From positions 1 to 64,000 of the forward strand of contig MKWM01000016.1 of NCBI GenBank assembly GCA_001899765.1: a stretch of 64,000 bases of DNA, read 5' to 3'. Both the position numbers and the translations under genes were made by a program. The first letter of the stretch is position 1, and each line of letters begins with the position of its first letter. Positions 8,440-18,128 of the stretch are shown here, piece after piece. The notes beneath the pieces were generated by a model that did no database searches, was not told the origin of the DNA, and was given only the letters and a program-made list of their open reading frames with translations. The DNA comes from Thiobacillus sp. 63-78. Its GTDB lineage: Bacteria > Pseudomonadota > Gammaproteobacteria > Burkholderiales > Thiobacillaceae.

Positions 8440-9220
8440 GCGGTGTATCCGTCGCCGCTGCGTTTGCGGAGGGCGTGCCCAGAAGTCCGGCGGTGGCCGC
8501 TTCCGCCCGCGCGGCCAGTTCGCGCCGGTGGCCGTTCGGCGGGATCGGCTCGCCGAAGCGCAGTTCGGCGATGAGGCCGGGTTCGTCGATGATCTGTTTC
8601 AGACTTTGCCACATGCTGAGGTTGTCGATGTACGCGGGCGCGGCGCTGTAGTCGTTGTCCAGCGTGCGGTAACGCAGGGCGGCCGGCACGATCGGGCAGT
8701 TCAGTTCGACCGCCGGCTGCAGCAGCGACGGCATGAAGCGCTTGAGGCTGCGTCCGTCGCCGGTGGTGCCTTCGGGGAACACCGCCACCCAGGCGCCACT
8801 CGCCAGCAGCGCGCGCATTTCGGCATTGATGCGCGCGGTGTCGGCGCGGCGGCCGCGTTCGATGAACAGGGTGCCGGTCTTGTGCGCCAGCCAGCCTGCC
8901 ACCGGCCATTGCCGCACCTCGGCCTTGGAGACGAAGTGCACCCGCCGGGCAGCGTAGATCAGGTAAATGTCCAGCCACGAGACGTGGTTGCACACCAGGA
9001 GCGCGCCGCCCGGCAGGCCGGGGGCGGCGCTCGTACGCGCCTGCACGCCGAGCACCCGCAGCAGACGCCGCGACCAGGCCATGATGCGGCGGTCGCGTTG
9101 CGCCGGGCCGAGCAGCGGAAACACCAGCCCGGCCAGCGTCACGCCCCAGACCAGGTGCAGCCCCAGCAGGCCGATGCGGACGGGACGGCGAAGGAAGACG
9201 GGGAGACGGACAGGATTCAC
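8372..9220 (-). CDS. olsA: Lyso-ornithine-lipid O-acyltransferase, PlsC family (OlsA-like)
   Basis: 282 residues from a GTG at 9220. Inner-membrane acyltransferase of the PlsC/AGPAT family. An N-terminal hydrophobic segment is followed by the catalytic NHVSWLD (HX4D) and the acceptor motif FPEGTT. It starts 16 bases after the stop of the OlsB-like gene, so the two form an operon. By context I infer that it adds the second acyl chain to lyso-ornithine lipid rather than to lysophosphatidate. A longer frame to 9262 would overlap olsB. The 3' end overlaps apaH by 68 bases. Confidence 0.8.
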   Translation of the reverse strand: MNPVRLPVFLRRPVRIGLLGLHLVWGVTLAGLVFPLLGPAQRDRRIMAWSRRLLRVLGVQARTSAAPGLPGGALLVCNHVSWLDIYLIYAARRVHFVSKAEVRQWPVAGWLAHKTGTLFIERGRRADTARINAEMRALLASGAWVAVFPEGTTGDGRSLKRFMPSLLQPAVELNCPIVPAALRYRTLDNDYSAAPAYIDNLSMWQSLKQIIDEPGLIAELRFGEPIPPNGHRRELAARAEAATAGLLGTPSANAAATDTPLTGGRDAASADTAPQTPGGPPA

Positions 9221-9236
9221 CCGTGCATTGTAAGAC

Positions 9237-9986
9237 TCAAACGATGAGGCGGCGGGCCTCACTGCGGTTGAGCTGCGCCATCGGCAGCAGCATCAAGAGG
9301 TCGGCGGTGTTGAAGTCGGGATCCCATGCCGGCTCCCCGCAGATCATCGCGCCGAGCCGGGTGTAGCCCTTGATCAGCGGTGGCAGCGCGGCATTGCGGC
9401 CATCGTCGAGCGATTCGACCGGCAGGCGGGTGCGCGGGGTGACGTGCCACTCGATCGGCGCGAGATGGCGTTCGGCCAACTGGCGATGCACGCTCGCCGC
9501 GATGTGGCCGCCGTCGGCCATGCCGATGCTGGCGCAGCCGACGATGGTTTCATAGCCGTAGCGCGTCATGTAATCGGCCAGTCCCCTCCACAAACGGGCG
9601 ATCACGCTGCCGCCGCGATGCGCCGGGTGCACGCACGAACGCCCCAGCTCGGCCATGCGCGGCCGCAGGAAGCCCAGCCGGGTGAGGTCGAATTCCTGTT
9701 CGGAATAATAGCTGCCGACGCGCCTGGCGGCTTCGGGCGGCAGGATGCGATAGGTGCCGACGACTTCGCCGCGGGCGAGTTCGCGCACCAGCAGGTGGTC
9801 GCAGAACGGATCGTACAGATCGATGTCGTGTCCCGGCAGGACGGACGACAGGCGTGCGCCCAGTTCCTCGGCGAACACCTTGTAGCGCAGACGCTGCGCC
9901 TCGCGGATTTCGTTGTCGTCGACTGCCAGCGATACGTGGTAGCGGCCGGCGGGGGTGGCTTGAACAGTGGTGCGGATATCGAGCAT
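9237..9986 (-). CDS. olsB: L-ornithine N-alpha-acyltransferase (OlsB-like, GNAT fold)
   Basis: 249 residues. It would transfer a 3-hydroxyacyl group from acyl-ACP to the alpha-amino group of ornithine, the first step of ornithine lipid synthesis. Characteristic stretches are QRLRYKVFAEELGA, DPFCDHLLVR, VGTYRILPP and ELGRSCVHPAHRGG, typical of the OlsB/hemolysin-like acyltransferase family. It sits directly upstream of the PlsC-type gene, which strengthens the assignment. These membrane lipids are phosphorus-free. The start ATG is preceded by GGGAGCG. Confidence 0.85.
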   Translation of the reverse strand: MLDIRTTVQATPAGRYHVSLAVDDNEIREAQRLRYKVFAEELGARLSSVLPGHDIDLYDPFCDHLLVRELARGEVVGTYRILPPEAARRVGSYYSEQEFDLTRLGFLRPRMAELGRSCVHPAHRGGSVIARLWRGLADYMTRYGYETIVGCASIGMADGGHIAASVHRQLAERHLAPIEWHVTPRTRLPVESLDDGRNAALPPLIKGYTRLGAMICGEPAWDPDFNTADLLMLLPMAQLNRSEARRLIV

Positions 9987-10086
9987 GAGGCGCTCCCGTT
10001 GACGGAAGGCGCCCAGCTTAGAGAGCCGCGGTTAATCCGGCGTGACGTTCAGGTTGCGAAACGATGACCGGCAAGCCCGCCGCGCG

Positions 10087-10551
10087 TCAATGCGACACGC
10101 GCGTCGCGCCGCCGCCCGACAGCACGCGCACGCGGTCGCCGACCTGGAACACCTCGTCCGCCGCCTGGGTGATGGCGAGCATGCGGCCTGAATCGAGCCT
10201 GACGGTGATTTCCACGCCTTTCTGGCGGGTTGTCCCTTCTTCCACGGCCGCGCCGCCCAGGCCGCCCAGCACCGCGCCGAGCGCCGCACCGACCACGCTG
10301 CCCTTGCCGCTGCCGACCGTGCTGCCGGCCACGCCGCCGACGACGGCGCCCGCGCCCGCGCCTATCGGCGTCTTGGTGCCTTCGATATTGACTTCGCGCA
10401 CCGATTCCACCACGCCCATCTGGACTTCCTGCACGGCACGGGTCTGATCGCGGCCGTAATCCTTGCCGCCGACGCCGCTGGCGCAGCCGCCGAGCACGGC
10501 CAGACTCGCCGCCATGAGCATGGCGGTCACGATTGCTGAGGTATTTTTCAT
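10087..10551 (-). CDS. Outer-membrane lipoprotein with glycine-zipper 2TM domain (SlyB/PcP-like)
   Basis: 154 residues. The signal peptide ends in a lipobox (VLGGC, Cys at about 23). Residues about 63-105 are a glycine zipper rich in G-A-V with a GxxxG pattern (PIGAGAGAVVGGVAG and similar). The C terminus is a small beta domain (EITVRLDSGRMLAITQAADE). This matches the SlyB/PcP/Lpp-like outer-membrane lipoprotein family, which stabilises the envelope. It stands alone between olsB and the PfkB kinase gene. Confidence 0.88.
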   Translation of the reverse strand: MKNTSAIVTAMLMAASLAVLGGCASGVGGKDYGRDQTRAVQEVQMGVVESVREVNIEGTKTPIGAGAGAVVGGVAGSTVGSGKGSVVGAALGAVLGGLGGAAVEEGTTRQKGVEITVRLDSGRMLAITQAADEVFQVGDRVRVLSGGGATRVSH

Positions 10552-10621
10552 GATGCGGGTTCTCCTGTTGAACTCATTGCATTCGGTTGTGGGTGATACG
10601 ACCCTTGATCCTCGGCGTGGT

Positions 10622-11554
10622 TCAGAACGTCTTGCCGAACGCGATCATGAGCCGCTCGGCAATCTGCTGCCGGTTTGGCGCATGATTCTGTCCCCCGCGG
10701 TGCTCGATTTTGATCGCGCCCATCACGCTTGCCAACTGACCGGATGTCTCCCAGTCGAGTCCGTGGCTAATGCCGTACAGAATACCGCTGCGGTAGGCGT
10801 CGCCGCAACCGGTGGGATCGACGATGGCCGCCGGCCGCACCGCCGGAATGTCGAGTTGTCCGGAAGCCGTGTGGATCACCGAACCCTCGCCGCCGCGCGT
10901 CACGATCAGCGCCTCGACGTGGCGTGCCAGCGTGGCCAGATCTTCTCCGGTGCGGCTCTGCAACAACTCGGCCTCGTAATCGTTGAGGATGACATACCTG
11001 GACTTGTGCACGCATTCCAGCAGTTCCTCGCCCGAAAACAGCGGCATGCCCTGGCCCGGATCGAACACGCACGGCACGCCGGCCTCGTGAAAGCCGCGTA
11101 TGTGGCACAGCATGCCGTCGCGCCCATCCGGGGCGACGATGCCCAGCCCGACGTCCGCCACCTGGCGCACGTCGTTCTCGTGCGAATAGTTCATCGCGCC
11201 AGGGTGGAAGGCGGTGATCTGGTTGTCGTCGAGGTCGGTGGTGATGAAGGCCTGGGCGGTGTAGGTGCCGGCGACATGGCGAATGCAGTCGCGCGGAATC
11301 TCCAGGGCATCGAGGCGCCCGGCATAAGGGCTGAAATCGTCGCCCACGGTCGCCATGATCAGCGGCTCGCCGCCCAGCAGCTTCAGGTTGTAGGCGATGT
11401 TGCCGGCGCAACCGCCATACTCGCGGCGCATCTCCGGCACCAGGAACGACACGTTCAGCATGTGGATCTTGTCGGGCAGGATGTGATGCTTGAAACGATC
11501 CTGGAACACCATGATGGAATCGAAAGCGAGGGAACCGCAAATGAGGGTGCGCAT
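10622..11554 (-). CDS. PfkB-family carbohydrate/nucleoside kinase (adenosine kinase-like)
   Basis: 310 residues, ribokinase fold. It phosphorylates a sugar or nucleoside hydroxyl from ATP. The N-terminal GSLAFDSI, the substrate-lid region REYGGCAGNIAYNL (PfkB signature 1) and the C-terminal DPTGCGDAYRSG (signature 2) are present. The last is an atypical form of the usual DTTGAGDAF, with Cys in place of Ala but the catalytic Asp kept. The beta-proteobacterial relatives I remember are annotated adenosine kinase or simply carbohydrate kinase, so the substrate is uncertain. No operon partner is obvious. Confidence 0.88.
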   Translation of the reverse strand: MRTLICGSLAFDSIMVFQDRFKHHILPDKIHMLNVSFLVPEMRREYGGCAGNIAYNLKLLGGEPLIMATVGDDFSPYAGRLDALEIPRDCIRHVAGTYTAQAFITTDLDDNQITAFHPGAMNYSHENDVRQVADVGLGIVAPDGRDGMLCHIRGFHEAGVPCVFDPGQGMPLFSGEELLECVHKSRYVILNDYEAELLQSRTGEDLATLARHVEALIVTRGGEGSVIHTASGQLDIPAVRPAAIVDPTGCGDAYRSGILYGISHGLDWETSGQLASVMGAIKIEHRGGQNHAPNRQQIAERLMIAFGKTF

Positions 11555-11644
11555 GATGGAGGTGGATTGAAAACGACAGCCCGGATTATACGCAGGCCGT
11601 CAGGACGGTGATTTACGGAAGTGTCTGGCCGGCGAAGCCGACGC

Positions 11645-13171
11645 TCAGGCGGCGGGCGGCAGTGTGTCCTGCGCGATCGAATGCAGCAGCAGGATGTCGC
11701 GGTAGGCGCCCGGTTCGAAGCCTGTGCGCGTGCCGCCCCGATTGTCGTGAATCAGATCGTGGAAGAAAGTCTCGGCATCCGGGGTGTTCCATACTTTCAC
11801 CAACTGTTCCAGGAGGTGTGGATACGCTTCCAGCCCGTGGCTGGTCTCGTTGTCCCGGGAAACCGGATGATCGGAGAGGTTGACGTTGAAATACCGGCGG
11901 CATTCAGTGCTGGCGGCGGCATAACCCGTGGTATTGCCTGCGCGGTGCAGCAGGTCGAGCAGCAGCAGCCAGGGCACCGGTGATTCGGTCGGCGTGGCGC
12001 GCAGATGTTCCTGCAGCAGATGGATGGCCAGGTCGCCATGTCCGAAGGCCATGAACACTTCGGCCTGGTCGAGCACATCTTCCTTGACCTCGGTGCCGCT
12101 GGTTGGCGGGGGCGGGGCGATTTCAGGCATGCGCGGGGAGGCGGAAGGCGGATCGGCCGGCATGGCGGCGTTCAATTCGGACAGTGTTTTCTCCGGCGTT
12201 CCCGCCTGCGTCCAGGGCGTGCCGACGCCAGGCGCGGACCGGTTGCGGCGCAGCAGCCAGGCGGCCAGCGCGATCAAGCCGGCCAGGATCGCGATCGTCA
12301 GCAGGTACAGCGGCCATTGCGCGGGCCGTGCGGGGGTGGCAGGCGCGGCAGACGTCGTGGGCGCGGCATGCCGGGCGGCTTCGAGTTCGGTATTGCGCCG
12401 CTGCAAGGCGGCGAGTTGGGCTTCCAGGTGCGCGAGCTTGCGGCCCAGCGCCGTGTTTTCATCGGACAGTTCGGTGGCGCTCAACCCAGCGGGACGCGGC
12501 TGCGTCAGATCGGGCAGGCGCGTGTCGAGGCGCAGCGCCACCGGCGTATCGCTCTGGTTGGGCCGCGCGTGTTTTCCGGACAATACCAGGTGCGGGGCGT
12601 GTTGCTTCGGCGCGGCCTGCGCGTGAGTCGGGGTCCGTGCGGCGGCGTCCGACGGCCGCGCGAGGGGAACGGGCGCGCGATGGGAAAACCGGTGAGCGGC
12701 ACGCCTGGGCGTGGCGCGACGGGGTGTGACGGCGGCGGGCGCCAGAGCGGGTTGCGCGTGCGCGGCGGAAGCGTTCTCGTCGAGAGGGACGTCCATCGTC
12801 ACGGGTGGGTCGAGCAATACGACATACTCGCGTTGCAAGCGCACCTCGCAGTCCGAAACCAGCACGAACTGTACGATCGGATCGTTCACCGGGGAGGACG
12901 TGCGGATGAGCAGGCGTGTCTGGCCTCCTGCGCGCTCGATGTTCATTTTTGCGCGGAGCGGCGGCGCGATGCTGTCTGTACTTGTGCCGAGGCTGAAGCA
13001 ATCCGCCGTCGTATCGGCGGTCGCGCCGAGCAGGGTGACGGTCGCGTTCAGGGGGCGGCCCAGTGGCGAATGCACGGCGATGTCGCCCATGCCCAGGGCC
13101 GCGGCGGAGCCGGCCTGACACAGACTGAGAAACAGCCAAACGGTTTTGAGGTTCACGCGGTCGGAAAGCAA
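11645..13171 (-). CDS. FimV-like pilus/polarity assembly protein
   Basis: 508 residues. A hydrophobic leader is followed by the FimV N-terminal domain (GMGDIAVHSPLGRPLNA), a Pro/Ala-rich low-complexity linker, a coiled coil (about residues 225-270, TALGRKLAHLEAQLAALQRR), one membrane helix (WPLYLLTIAILAGLIALAAW) and a C-terminal TPR-like cytoplasmic domain (AEVFMAFGHGDLAIHLLQEH). This layout matches FimV/HubP proteins, which organise type IV pili and the cell pole, although it is shorter than Pseudomonas FimV (about 900) and no LysM motif is evident. The start is TTG at 13171 (AGGGG upstream) or GTG at 13156. It is far from the pilMNOPQ operon. Confidence 0.8.
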   Translation of the reverse strand: MLSDRVNLKTVWLFLSLCQAGSAAALGMGDIAVHSPLGRPLNATVTLLGATADTTADCFSLGTSTDSIAPPLRAKMNIERAGGQTRLLIRTSSPVNDPIVQFVLVSDCEVRLQREYVVLLDPPVTMDVPLDENASAAHAQPALAPAAVTPRRATPRRAAHRFSHRAPVPLARPSDAAARTPTHAQAAPKQHAPHLVLSGKHARPNQSDTPVALRLDTRLPDLTQPRPAGLSATELSDENTALGRKLAHLEAQLAALQRRNTELEAARHAAPTTSAAPATPARPAQWPLYLLTIAILAGLIALAAWLLRRNRSAPGVGTPWTQAGTPEKTLSELNAAMPADPPSASPRMPEIAPPPPTSGTEVKEDVLDQAEVFMAFGHGDLAIHLLQEHLRATPTESPVPWLLLLDLLHRAGNTTGYAAASTECRRYFNVNLSDHPVSRDNETSHGLEAYPHLLEQLVKVWNTPDAETFFHDLIHDNRGGTRTGFEPGAYRDILLLHSIAQDTLPPAA

Positions 13172-13243
13172 TAAGGAGCGCCCCTACTATTCCGGCCAGG
13201 AACGCCACAACTTTAGTGTGCGGCGTCTGTTTTTGTTGTGGGC

Positions 13244-13621
13244 TTAACCCCCCAGCACCAGCGCCCACACGATGACCACGTTGGCAAGCGCGATCATCAC
13301 CGCTGCGCTGCCCATGTCCTTGGCGCGTTTGATGAGCTGGTGGTGATCGAGGGAAATCCGGTCCACCGCCGCCTCGAGCGCGGAATTCAGCAGTTCGACG
13401 ACCAGTACCAGCAGGACCGCGCCGATCATCAGGGCGCGGCTGACCCCGGTCTCGCCCAGGTAGAACGCGAGCGGAATCAGCAGCAGCGCGAGACACACTT
13501 CCTGGCGGAATGCGTCCTCGTGCCGGAATGCGGCCGAAAGGCCGGCCCACGAATAGCCTGCCGCGTTCAGCATACGCCGCAGGCCGGTCTTGCCCTTGTA
13601 GGGGCTGGCGGGGTCGGTCAT
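13244..13621 (-). CDS. dgkA: Diacylglycerol kinase DgkA
   Basis: 125 residues with three membrane helices; an integral inner-membrane enzyme that phosphorylates diacylglycerol to phosphatidate. The signature [15 protein letters not shown] and the N-terminal [20 protein letters not shown] match DgkA. Its ATG overlaps the gcvPB stop as ATGA, so it is the last gene of the glycine cleavage operon by position, although it has no known role in glycine metabolism. Confidence 0.95.
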   Translation of the reverse strand: MTDPASPYKGKTGLRRMLNAAGYSWAGLSAAFRHEDAFRQEVCLALLLIPLAFYLGETGVSRALMIGAVLLVLVVELLNSALEAAVDRISLDHHQLIKRAKDMGSAAVMIALANVVIVWALVLGG

Positions 13622-15081
13622 GCCTGAGGGGAGGCGACGGGTTGGCAGGCCAGATCGAGTTCACGCGCGGCCTTGACGTCGTCGAGACGCCGTACCGGCA
13701 GGCTGTAGGGTGCGCCCTTCACCAGCTCGGCCGTGGTTTCGGCCTCGTGCTTGATCGCCTTCATCGCCTCGATGAAGCCGTCCAGCGTTTCGCGGCTTTC
13801 GGTCTCGGTCGGCTCGATCAGCAGGCATTCCGGCACCAAGAGCGGGAAGTAGGTGGTCGGCGCGTGGTAGCCGTAATCGAGCAGGCGCTTGGCGAAATCC
13901 ATCGCGGTGACGCCGGTGGCGTCCTTCAGTTTTTTCAGCGTGACGATGAATTCGTGGCTGGCGCGGCGCTCGGGATAGGCCAGCTCGAAGCCGGCGTCGC
14001 GCAGTCTGGCCATCAGGTAGTTGGCATTGAGGGTGGCGTATTCGGCGACGCGCTGCATGCCCGTGCCGCCCAGCAGGCGCGCATAGACGTAGGCGCGCAT
14101 CAGCACGCCGGCATTACCCATGTTGGCCGACAGACGGCCGATCGACTGCGGCAGGTCGGCCTCGGTCGCCAGCCGGTAGAAGCCGTTTTCGTTCAGCACC
14201 AGTGGAAGCGGCATGAAAGGCAGCAGGCGCGCCGCCACCCCCACCGGACCCGCGCCCGGTCCGCCGCCGCCGTGCGGGGTGGAGAAGGTCTTGTGCAGGT
14301 TCATGTGGATGACGTCGAAGCCCATGTCGCCGGGGCGCGCCTTGCCGAGGATGGCGTTGAGGTTGGCGCCGTCGTAATAGAGCAGACCGCCGGCGTCGTG
14401 GACGATCTGCTGGATCTCGGCGATGCTCTGCTCGAACACGCCGAGGGTCGACGGGTTGGTCAGCATCAGCCCGGCGGTGTGCGGGCCGACCGCGGCGCGC
14501 AAGGCGGCGAGGTCGACGCTGCCGCTCGCGTCGGTGGGGATTTCCCTGACCGCGTAGCCGCACATGGTGGCGGTGGCCGGATTGGTGCCGTGTGCCGCGT
14601 CCGGCACGATGATTTCACGCCGCGCGCGGTCGCCGCGCGCGTCGTGCCAGGCGCGGATCATCGCCACCCCGGCGAATTCGCCGTGCGCGCCCGCCATCGG
14701 CGCCATCGACACGCCGGCCATACCGGTGACGTCCTTCAGCATTTCCTGCAGCTCGAACATGCTGGCGAGGAAGCCCTGGCCGGTTTCGTCCGGACTCGCC
14801 GGATGGCGCGCCAGGAACTGCGGCAGCATCGCCAGCGAATTGCACGCGCGCGGGTTGTACTTCATGGTGCACGAGCCGAGCGGGTAGAACTGCGTGTCGA
14901 TCGAGAAGTTCTTCTGGCTCAAACGCGTGTAGTGGCGCACCACGTCGAGCTCGGAAACTTCGGGCAGTGCGGGTGCGTCTTTGCGGCGCAGCGCCGGAGG
15001 CAGGTCGTCGAGGCTGCCGCCGGCGGCCGGCAACTGGGCGGCGGCGGTGCGGCCGGGACGGGAATGGTCGAATATCAGCAT
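13618..15081 (-). CDS. gcvPB: Glycine dehydrogenase (decarboxylating) subunit 2
   Basis: 487 residues. The PLP-binding half of the split P-protein, which decarboxylates glycine and loads the aminomethyl group on lipoyl-GcvH. The PLP lysine lies in [17 protein letters not shown] (about residue 264), with [12 protein letters not shown] near the N terminus. The split two-gene form agrees with gcvPA upstream. Unusually, tpx and a DUF3144 gene lie between the two halves, and a palindromic repeat fills the gap to tpx. Confidence 0.96.
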   Translation of the reverse strand: MLIFDHSRPGRTAAAQLPAAGGSLDDLPPALRRKDAPALPEVSELDVVRHYTRLSQKNFSIDTQFYPLGSCTMKYNPRACNSLAMLPQFLARHPASPDETGQGFLASMFELQEMLKDVTGMAGVSMAPMAGAHGEFAGVAMIRAWHDARGDRARREIIVPDAAHGTNPATATMCGYAVREIPTDASGSVDLAALRAAVGPHTAGLMLTNPSTLGVFEQSIAEIQQIVHDAGGLLYYDGANLNAILGKARPGDMGFDVIHMNLHKTFSTPHGGGGPGAGPVGVAARLLPFMPLPLVLNENGFYRLATEADLPQSIGRLSANMGNAGVLMRAYVYARLLGGTGMQRVAEYATLNANYLMARLRDAGFELAYPERRASHEFIVTLKKLKDATGVTAMDFAKRLLDYGYHAPTTYFPLLVPECLLIEPTETESRETLDGFIEAMKAIKHEAETTAELVKGAPYSLPVRRLDDVKAARELDLACQPVASPQA

Positions 15082-15085
15082 GGTT

Positions 15086-15189
15086 TTCAGGGGTCAGGGT
15101 TCAGGATTCAGGGGCCAGGGAAAACCGGAATCGAACGGGTGCGGCGTAGCCGCTCCACCCCTGATCCCTGAATCCTGACCCCTGAACCC
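15086..15189. repeat. Intra-operonic palindromic repeat, copy A (tpx-gcvPB)
   Basis: The left arm has repeated GGGGTCAGGGTTCAGGATTC-type units and the right arm has the complementary CCCTGAATCCTGACCCC type. The core contains GGTGCGGCGTAGCCGC, a diverged form of the core in copies B-D. It fills the whole gap between the two genes. Confidence 0.85.
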
Positions 15190-15681
15190 TTATTTCAATA
15201 CTGCCAGCGCGGCCGCGTAATTCGGCTCCTGCTTGATCTCGGGCACGAGTTCGGCATGCAGCACCTTGTTGGCTTCGTCCAGCACGACCACGGCGCGCGC
15301 GGTGACGCCGGCGAGCGGGCCGCTGGTGATGTCCACGCCGTAGGCACGCTTGAATTCGGCGCCGCCGCGCAGGGTCGATAGCGTGACGACGTTGGGCGCC
15401 TCGGCGCCGCAGAATCGGCTCTGCGCGAACGGCAGGTCGGCAGAGATCACCAGCACGGCGACTGTGTCGGATGCGGCGTCGTTGAATTTTTTGGTCGAGA
15501 TCGCACACACCGGGGTGTCGAGGCTGGGCACGATGTTAAGGAGTTTTTTCTTGCCGGCGAAGTCGGCCAGCGAAACGTCGGCCAGATCCTTGTTGACCAG
15601 CTTGAAGCCGGGTGCGGTGTCGCCGATTTTGGGGAAGTTGCCTGCGACGTCGATGGGATTGCCGCCTAAAGTCACTGCCAT
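15190..15681 (-). CDS. tpx: Thiol peroxidase Tpx
   Basis: 163 residues. Atypical 2-Cys peroxiredoxin that reduces hydroperoxides with electrons from thioredoxin. The peroxidatic Cys is C59 ([11 protein letters not shown]) and the resolving Cys is C91 (SRFCGAE), the normal Tpx spacing. The start ATG at 15681 has AGGAG upstream. It is placed inside the gcv operon between the DUF3144 gene and gcvPB, 70 bases from the former. Confidence 0.96.
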   Translation of the reverse strand: MAVTLGGNPIDVAGNFPKIGDTAPGFKLVNKDLADVSLADFAGKKKLLNIVPSLDTPVCAISTKKFNDAASDTVAVLVISADLPFAQSRFCGAEAPNVVTLSTLRGGAEFKRAYGVDITSGPLAGVTARAVVVLDEANKVLHAELVPEIKQEPNYAAALAVLK

Positions 15682-15751
15682 GTTTTTTCTCCTAGAGTGA
15701 ATCAAAAATATCGGGTGTCAGAACGATAACGTCCGGTCTGTTTCCCGCCGA

Positions 15752-16033
15752 TCAACTGCCATGCTGGTCGTAGCGCGCCAGATGCTCATCCAGATTTTCG
15801 CGCAGCATGTTTTCATACTGCTCCAGAAAGTAAGCGATCGCGGTTTCTTTTTCCGCGATGAACTGCTCTTTGCTTGCGGAGGCCGCCGTGATGACAAAGG
15901 CGTTGAACCTTGCAGCGGCAAACAGTGCACATGCACTGACCCGGCTGGGCTTCACTTCGTTCAAATGGGTGTTGGCCAATTGAATGAACGAGTCGGTGAT
16001 GTCCCAGAACTGCTTGTCTCGTACTCCGCTCAT
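15752..16033 (-). CDS. DUF3144 family protein
   Basis: 93 residues, probably cytoplasmic and helical. The pattern FIQLANTHLNEVKPSRVSA followed by AARFNAF and a C-terminal ENLDEH matches DUF3144, a family of unknown function. It starts 12 bases after gcvPA stops, so it is cotranscribed with the glycine cleavage genes. The position may suggest an accessory role, but nothing in the sequence shows one. Confidence 0.8.
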   Translation of the reverse strand: MSGVRDKQFWDITDSFIQLANTHLNEVKPSRVSACALFAAARFNAFVITAASASKEQFIAEKETAIAYFLEQYENMLRENLDEHLARYDQHGS

Positions 16034-16045
16034 GGTTCGCTCCGG

Positions 16046-17455
16046 TTAGCTCTTATACGCACACGGCGGGGCTTCGCGCCGTTTCGACAGGATACGTTCC
16101 ATCTGTTGCGCGTAGCGATCGAGATCGGCGCTGGTTTTGGTCTCGGTGGCGCAGACGAGAATGGCCTGTCCGAGTTCGGGATACCAGCCGGAAATGTCGA
16201 GCCCGCCGAGGATCCCCTGCGCGCGCAGCGCGCGCAGCACGTCCTTCGCGCTGGTGCCCTTCAGGGTATTGTCGGCGAGCTTCAGCACGACTTCGTGGAA
16301 GAAGGGGTTGGCAAACGCGCGCGTCACGCCCGGAATCGCCGCCAGTTTGTCGGCCAGTGCCATCGTGCCGGCATGGCTGGCAGTGGCTACTTTCGCCAGT
16401 CCCTGCGGCCCCAGCAGCGCCATGTATTGCGTCGCCGCGGTGACCACCAGGCCCTGGTTGGTGCAGATGTTGGAGGTGGCCTTGGAGCGGCGGATGTGCT
16501 GTTCGCGCGCCTGCAGCGTCAGCGAAAAACCCGGCTTGCCGTCGAGATCGACAGTGCGGCCGACGATGCGCCCCGGCATCTGCCGCACGAATGCCTGGCG
16601 GCAGCACATGAAGCCGAAGTAGGGGCCGCCGGATGCCATGGGCACGCCCAGCGGCTGGCCTTCGCCCACCGCGATGTCGGCACCGCCGCCTTGATTCACA
16701 CGGCTTCCCCACTGGCTGGGCGCTTCCAGCACCGCCAGGGACGTCGGGTTGACCAGCGCGATCGCCAGCGCGCCCTGGGCGTGCGCCCAGTCGGTCAGCG
16801 CGTGCACGTCTTCCAGCACGCCGAAGAAGTTGGGCTGCGGAATCACCAACCCGGCGAAGCTGCCGGGGTCGGCCGGCAGCACCGTCCGGCCGGTGGCGGG
16901 ATCGTAGTCGAGCTCGACGATCTCAATACCCTGGTTTTTCACCGTGGTGACGGCGACGCTGCGGTAGACCGGATGCACGCTCTTCGGCACCAGCACGCGG
17001 CGCGAGGTCTTATGGGATCTGACTGCCATCAGCACCGCTTCGGCCAGCGCCGAGGCGCCGTCGTACAGCGACGCGTTGGAGACGTCGAGCCCGGTCAGCC
17101 GGGTCATCATGGTCTGGTATTCGTAGATCAGCTGCAGCGTGCCCTGCGAGGCCTCGGCCTGGTAGGGCGTGTAGGCGGAATAGAACTCGCCGCGCGTGGT
17201 GATCTGCCAGATCGCCGCCGGAATGTGGTGCTCGTAGGCGCCGGCACCGATGAAGTTGGACCAGAAGCCGTCCTGTGAGGCACGTTCCTGCATCAGGCGC
17301 GTCACCGCCATCTCGGACAGGCCGTCGGGCACGTCCTTCAGCTTGCCGGTCTTCAATGCGGGCGGGATTTCGTCGAACAGCTCATCGATGCTGGCGGCGC
17401 CGATGGCGCCGAGCATCGCGGCGACGTCGGCTTCGGTGTGGGGAATGAAGGGCAT
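16046..17455 (-). CDS. gcvPA: Glycine dehydrogenase (decarboxylating) subunit 1
   Basis: 469 residues, the N-terminal half of the split P-protein. [19 protein letters not shown] at the start and [15 protein letters not shown] match GcvPA, which forms a heterotetramer with GcvPB and shapes the PLP pocket. It is separated from gcvH by repeat copy B and from the DUF3144 gene by 12 bases. Confidence 0.96.
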   Translation of the reverse strand: MPFIPHTEADVAAMLGAIGAASIDELFDEIPPALKTGKLKDVPDGLSEMAVTRLMQERASQDGFWSNFIGAGAYEHHIPAAIWQITTRGEFYSAYTPYQAEASQGTLQLIYEYQTMMTRLTGLDVSNASLYDGASALAEAVLMAVRSHKTSRRVLVPKSVHPVYRSVAVTTVKNQGIEIVELDYDPATGRTVLPADPGSFAGLVIPQPNFFGVLEDVHALTDWAHAQGALAIALVNPTSLAVLEAPSQWGSRVNQGGGADIAVGEGQPLGVPMASGGPYFGFMCCRQAFVRQMPGRIVGRTVDLDGKPGFSLTLQAREQHIRRSKATSNICTNQGLVVTAATQYMALLGPQGLAKVATASHAGTMALADKLAAIPGVTRAFANPFFHEVVLKLADNTLKGTSAKDVLRALRAQGILGGLDISGWYPELGQAILVCATETKTSADLDRYAQQMERILSKRREAPPCAYKS

Positions 17456-17456
17456 T

Positions 17457-17613
17457 TGGGTCAGGGATCAGGATTCAGGGGTCAGGATTCAGGGGTCAGG
17501 ATTCAGGGGTCAGGATTCAGGGGTCAGGATTCAGGGGGAGGATTCAGTGCCCGGTTCAGATGCGCGGCGCAGCCGCACATTCCCTGACCCCTGACCCCTG
17601 AATCCTGGCCCCT
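17457..17613. repeat. Intra-operonic palindromic repeat, copy B, with 14-bp tandem array
   Basis: The left arm contains four exact tandem copies of GGGTCAGGATTCAG (17479-17534) flanked by near copies. The core ATGCGCGGCGCAGCCGCAC is the exact reverse complement of the core in copy C. The right arm carries CCCTGACCCCTGAATCCTGG-type units. It fills the gcvH-gcvPA gap. Confidence 0.9.
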
Positions 17614-17615
17614 CC

Positions 17616-18005
17616 TCAGTGAGCTTCCGACTCGACCACCTTCTGGTAGGCCGCGGCGTCGAGCAGTCCGGAAACGTCGGCGGGATTGGCCGGCTTGATC
17701 TTGAACAGCCACGCGCTGTAGGCGTCCTGGTTCACCGACTCGGGGCTGGCTTCGACGTCGGCGTTGGCGGCGACGACTTCACCGGCCACCGGCGCGTAGA
17801 CATCGGAGGCGGCCTTCACCGATTCGACCACCGCGCATTCCTCGCCCTTGGCCAGCGTGCGGCCGGGGGCGGGGGGTTCGATGAACACCATGTCGCCGAG
17901 CAGGTCCTGCGCGTGGTGGGTGATGCCGATGGTCAGCGTGCCGTCGGCTTCGACGCGCACCCATTCGTGGCTGGGGGTGTATTTGAGGTCAGCGGGGATA
18001 GTCAT
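17616..18005 (-). CDS. gcvH: Glycine cleavage system H protein
   Basis: 129 residues. The lipoyl carrier that shuttles the aminomethyl group between the P, T and L proteins. The lipoylated lysine is K64 in [23 protein letters not shown] is the usual N terminus. It lies between repeat copies B and C in the operon. Confidence 0.97.
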   Translation of the reverse strand: MTIPADLKYTPSHEWVRVEADGTLTIGITHHAQDLLGDMVFIEPPAPGRTLAKGEECAVVESVKAASDVYAPVAGEVVAANADVEASPESVNQDAYSAWLFKIKPANPADVSGLLDAAAYQKVVESEAH

Positions 18006-18031
18006 CTGTGTATTCCTGGTCGAGTGGTAAT

Positions 18032-18122
18032 CCAGGGATCAGGGATCAGGATTCAGGATTCAGGGAAGGTGCGGCTGCGCCGCGCATTTTCCCTGACCCC
18101 TGGCCCCTGAATCCTGACCCTT
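18032..18122. repeat. Intra-operonic palindromic repeat, copy C (gcvH-gcvT)
   Basis: A left arm of TCAGGGATCAGGATTCAGG units, the core GTGCGGCTGCGCCGCGCAT and a right arm of CCCTGACCCCTGGCCCCTGA. It occupies nearly all of the 123-base gap between the two genes. Confidence 0.9.
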
Positions 18123-18128
18123 CCAAAA

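Noticed and set aside
17457-17613. CRISPR-like array
   Set aside because: Unit of 14 bases without spacers; part of the intergenic repeat family.
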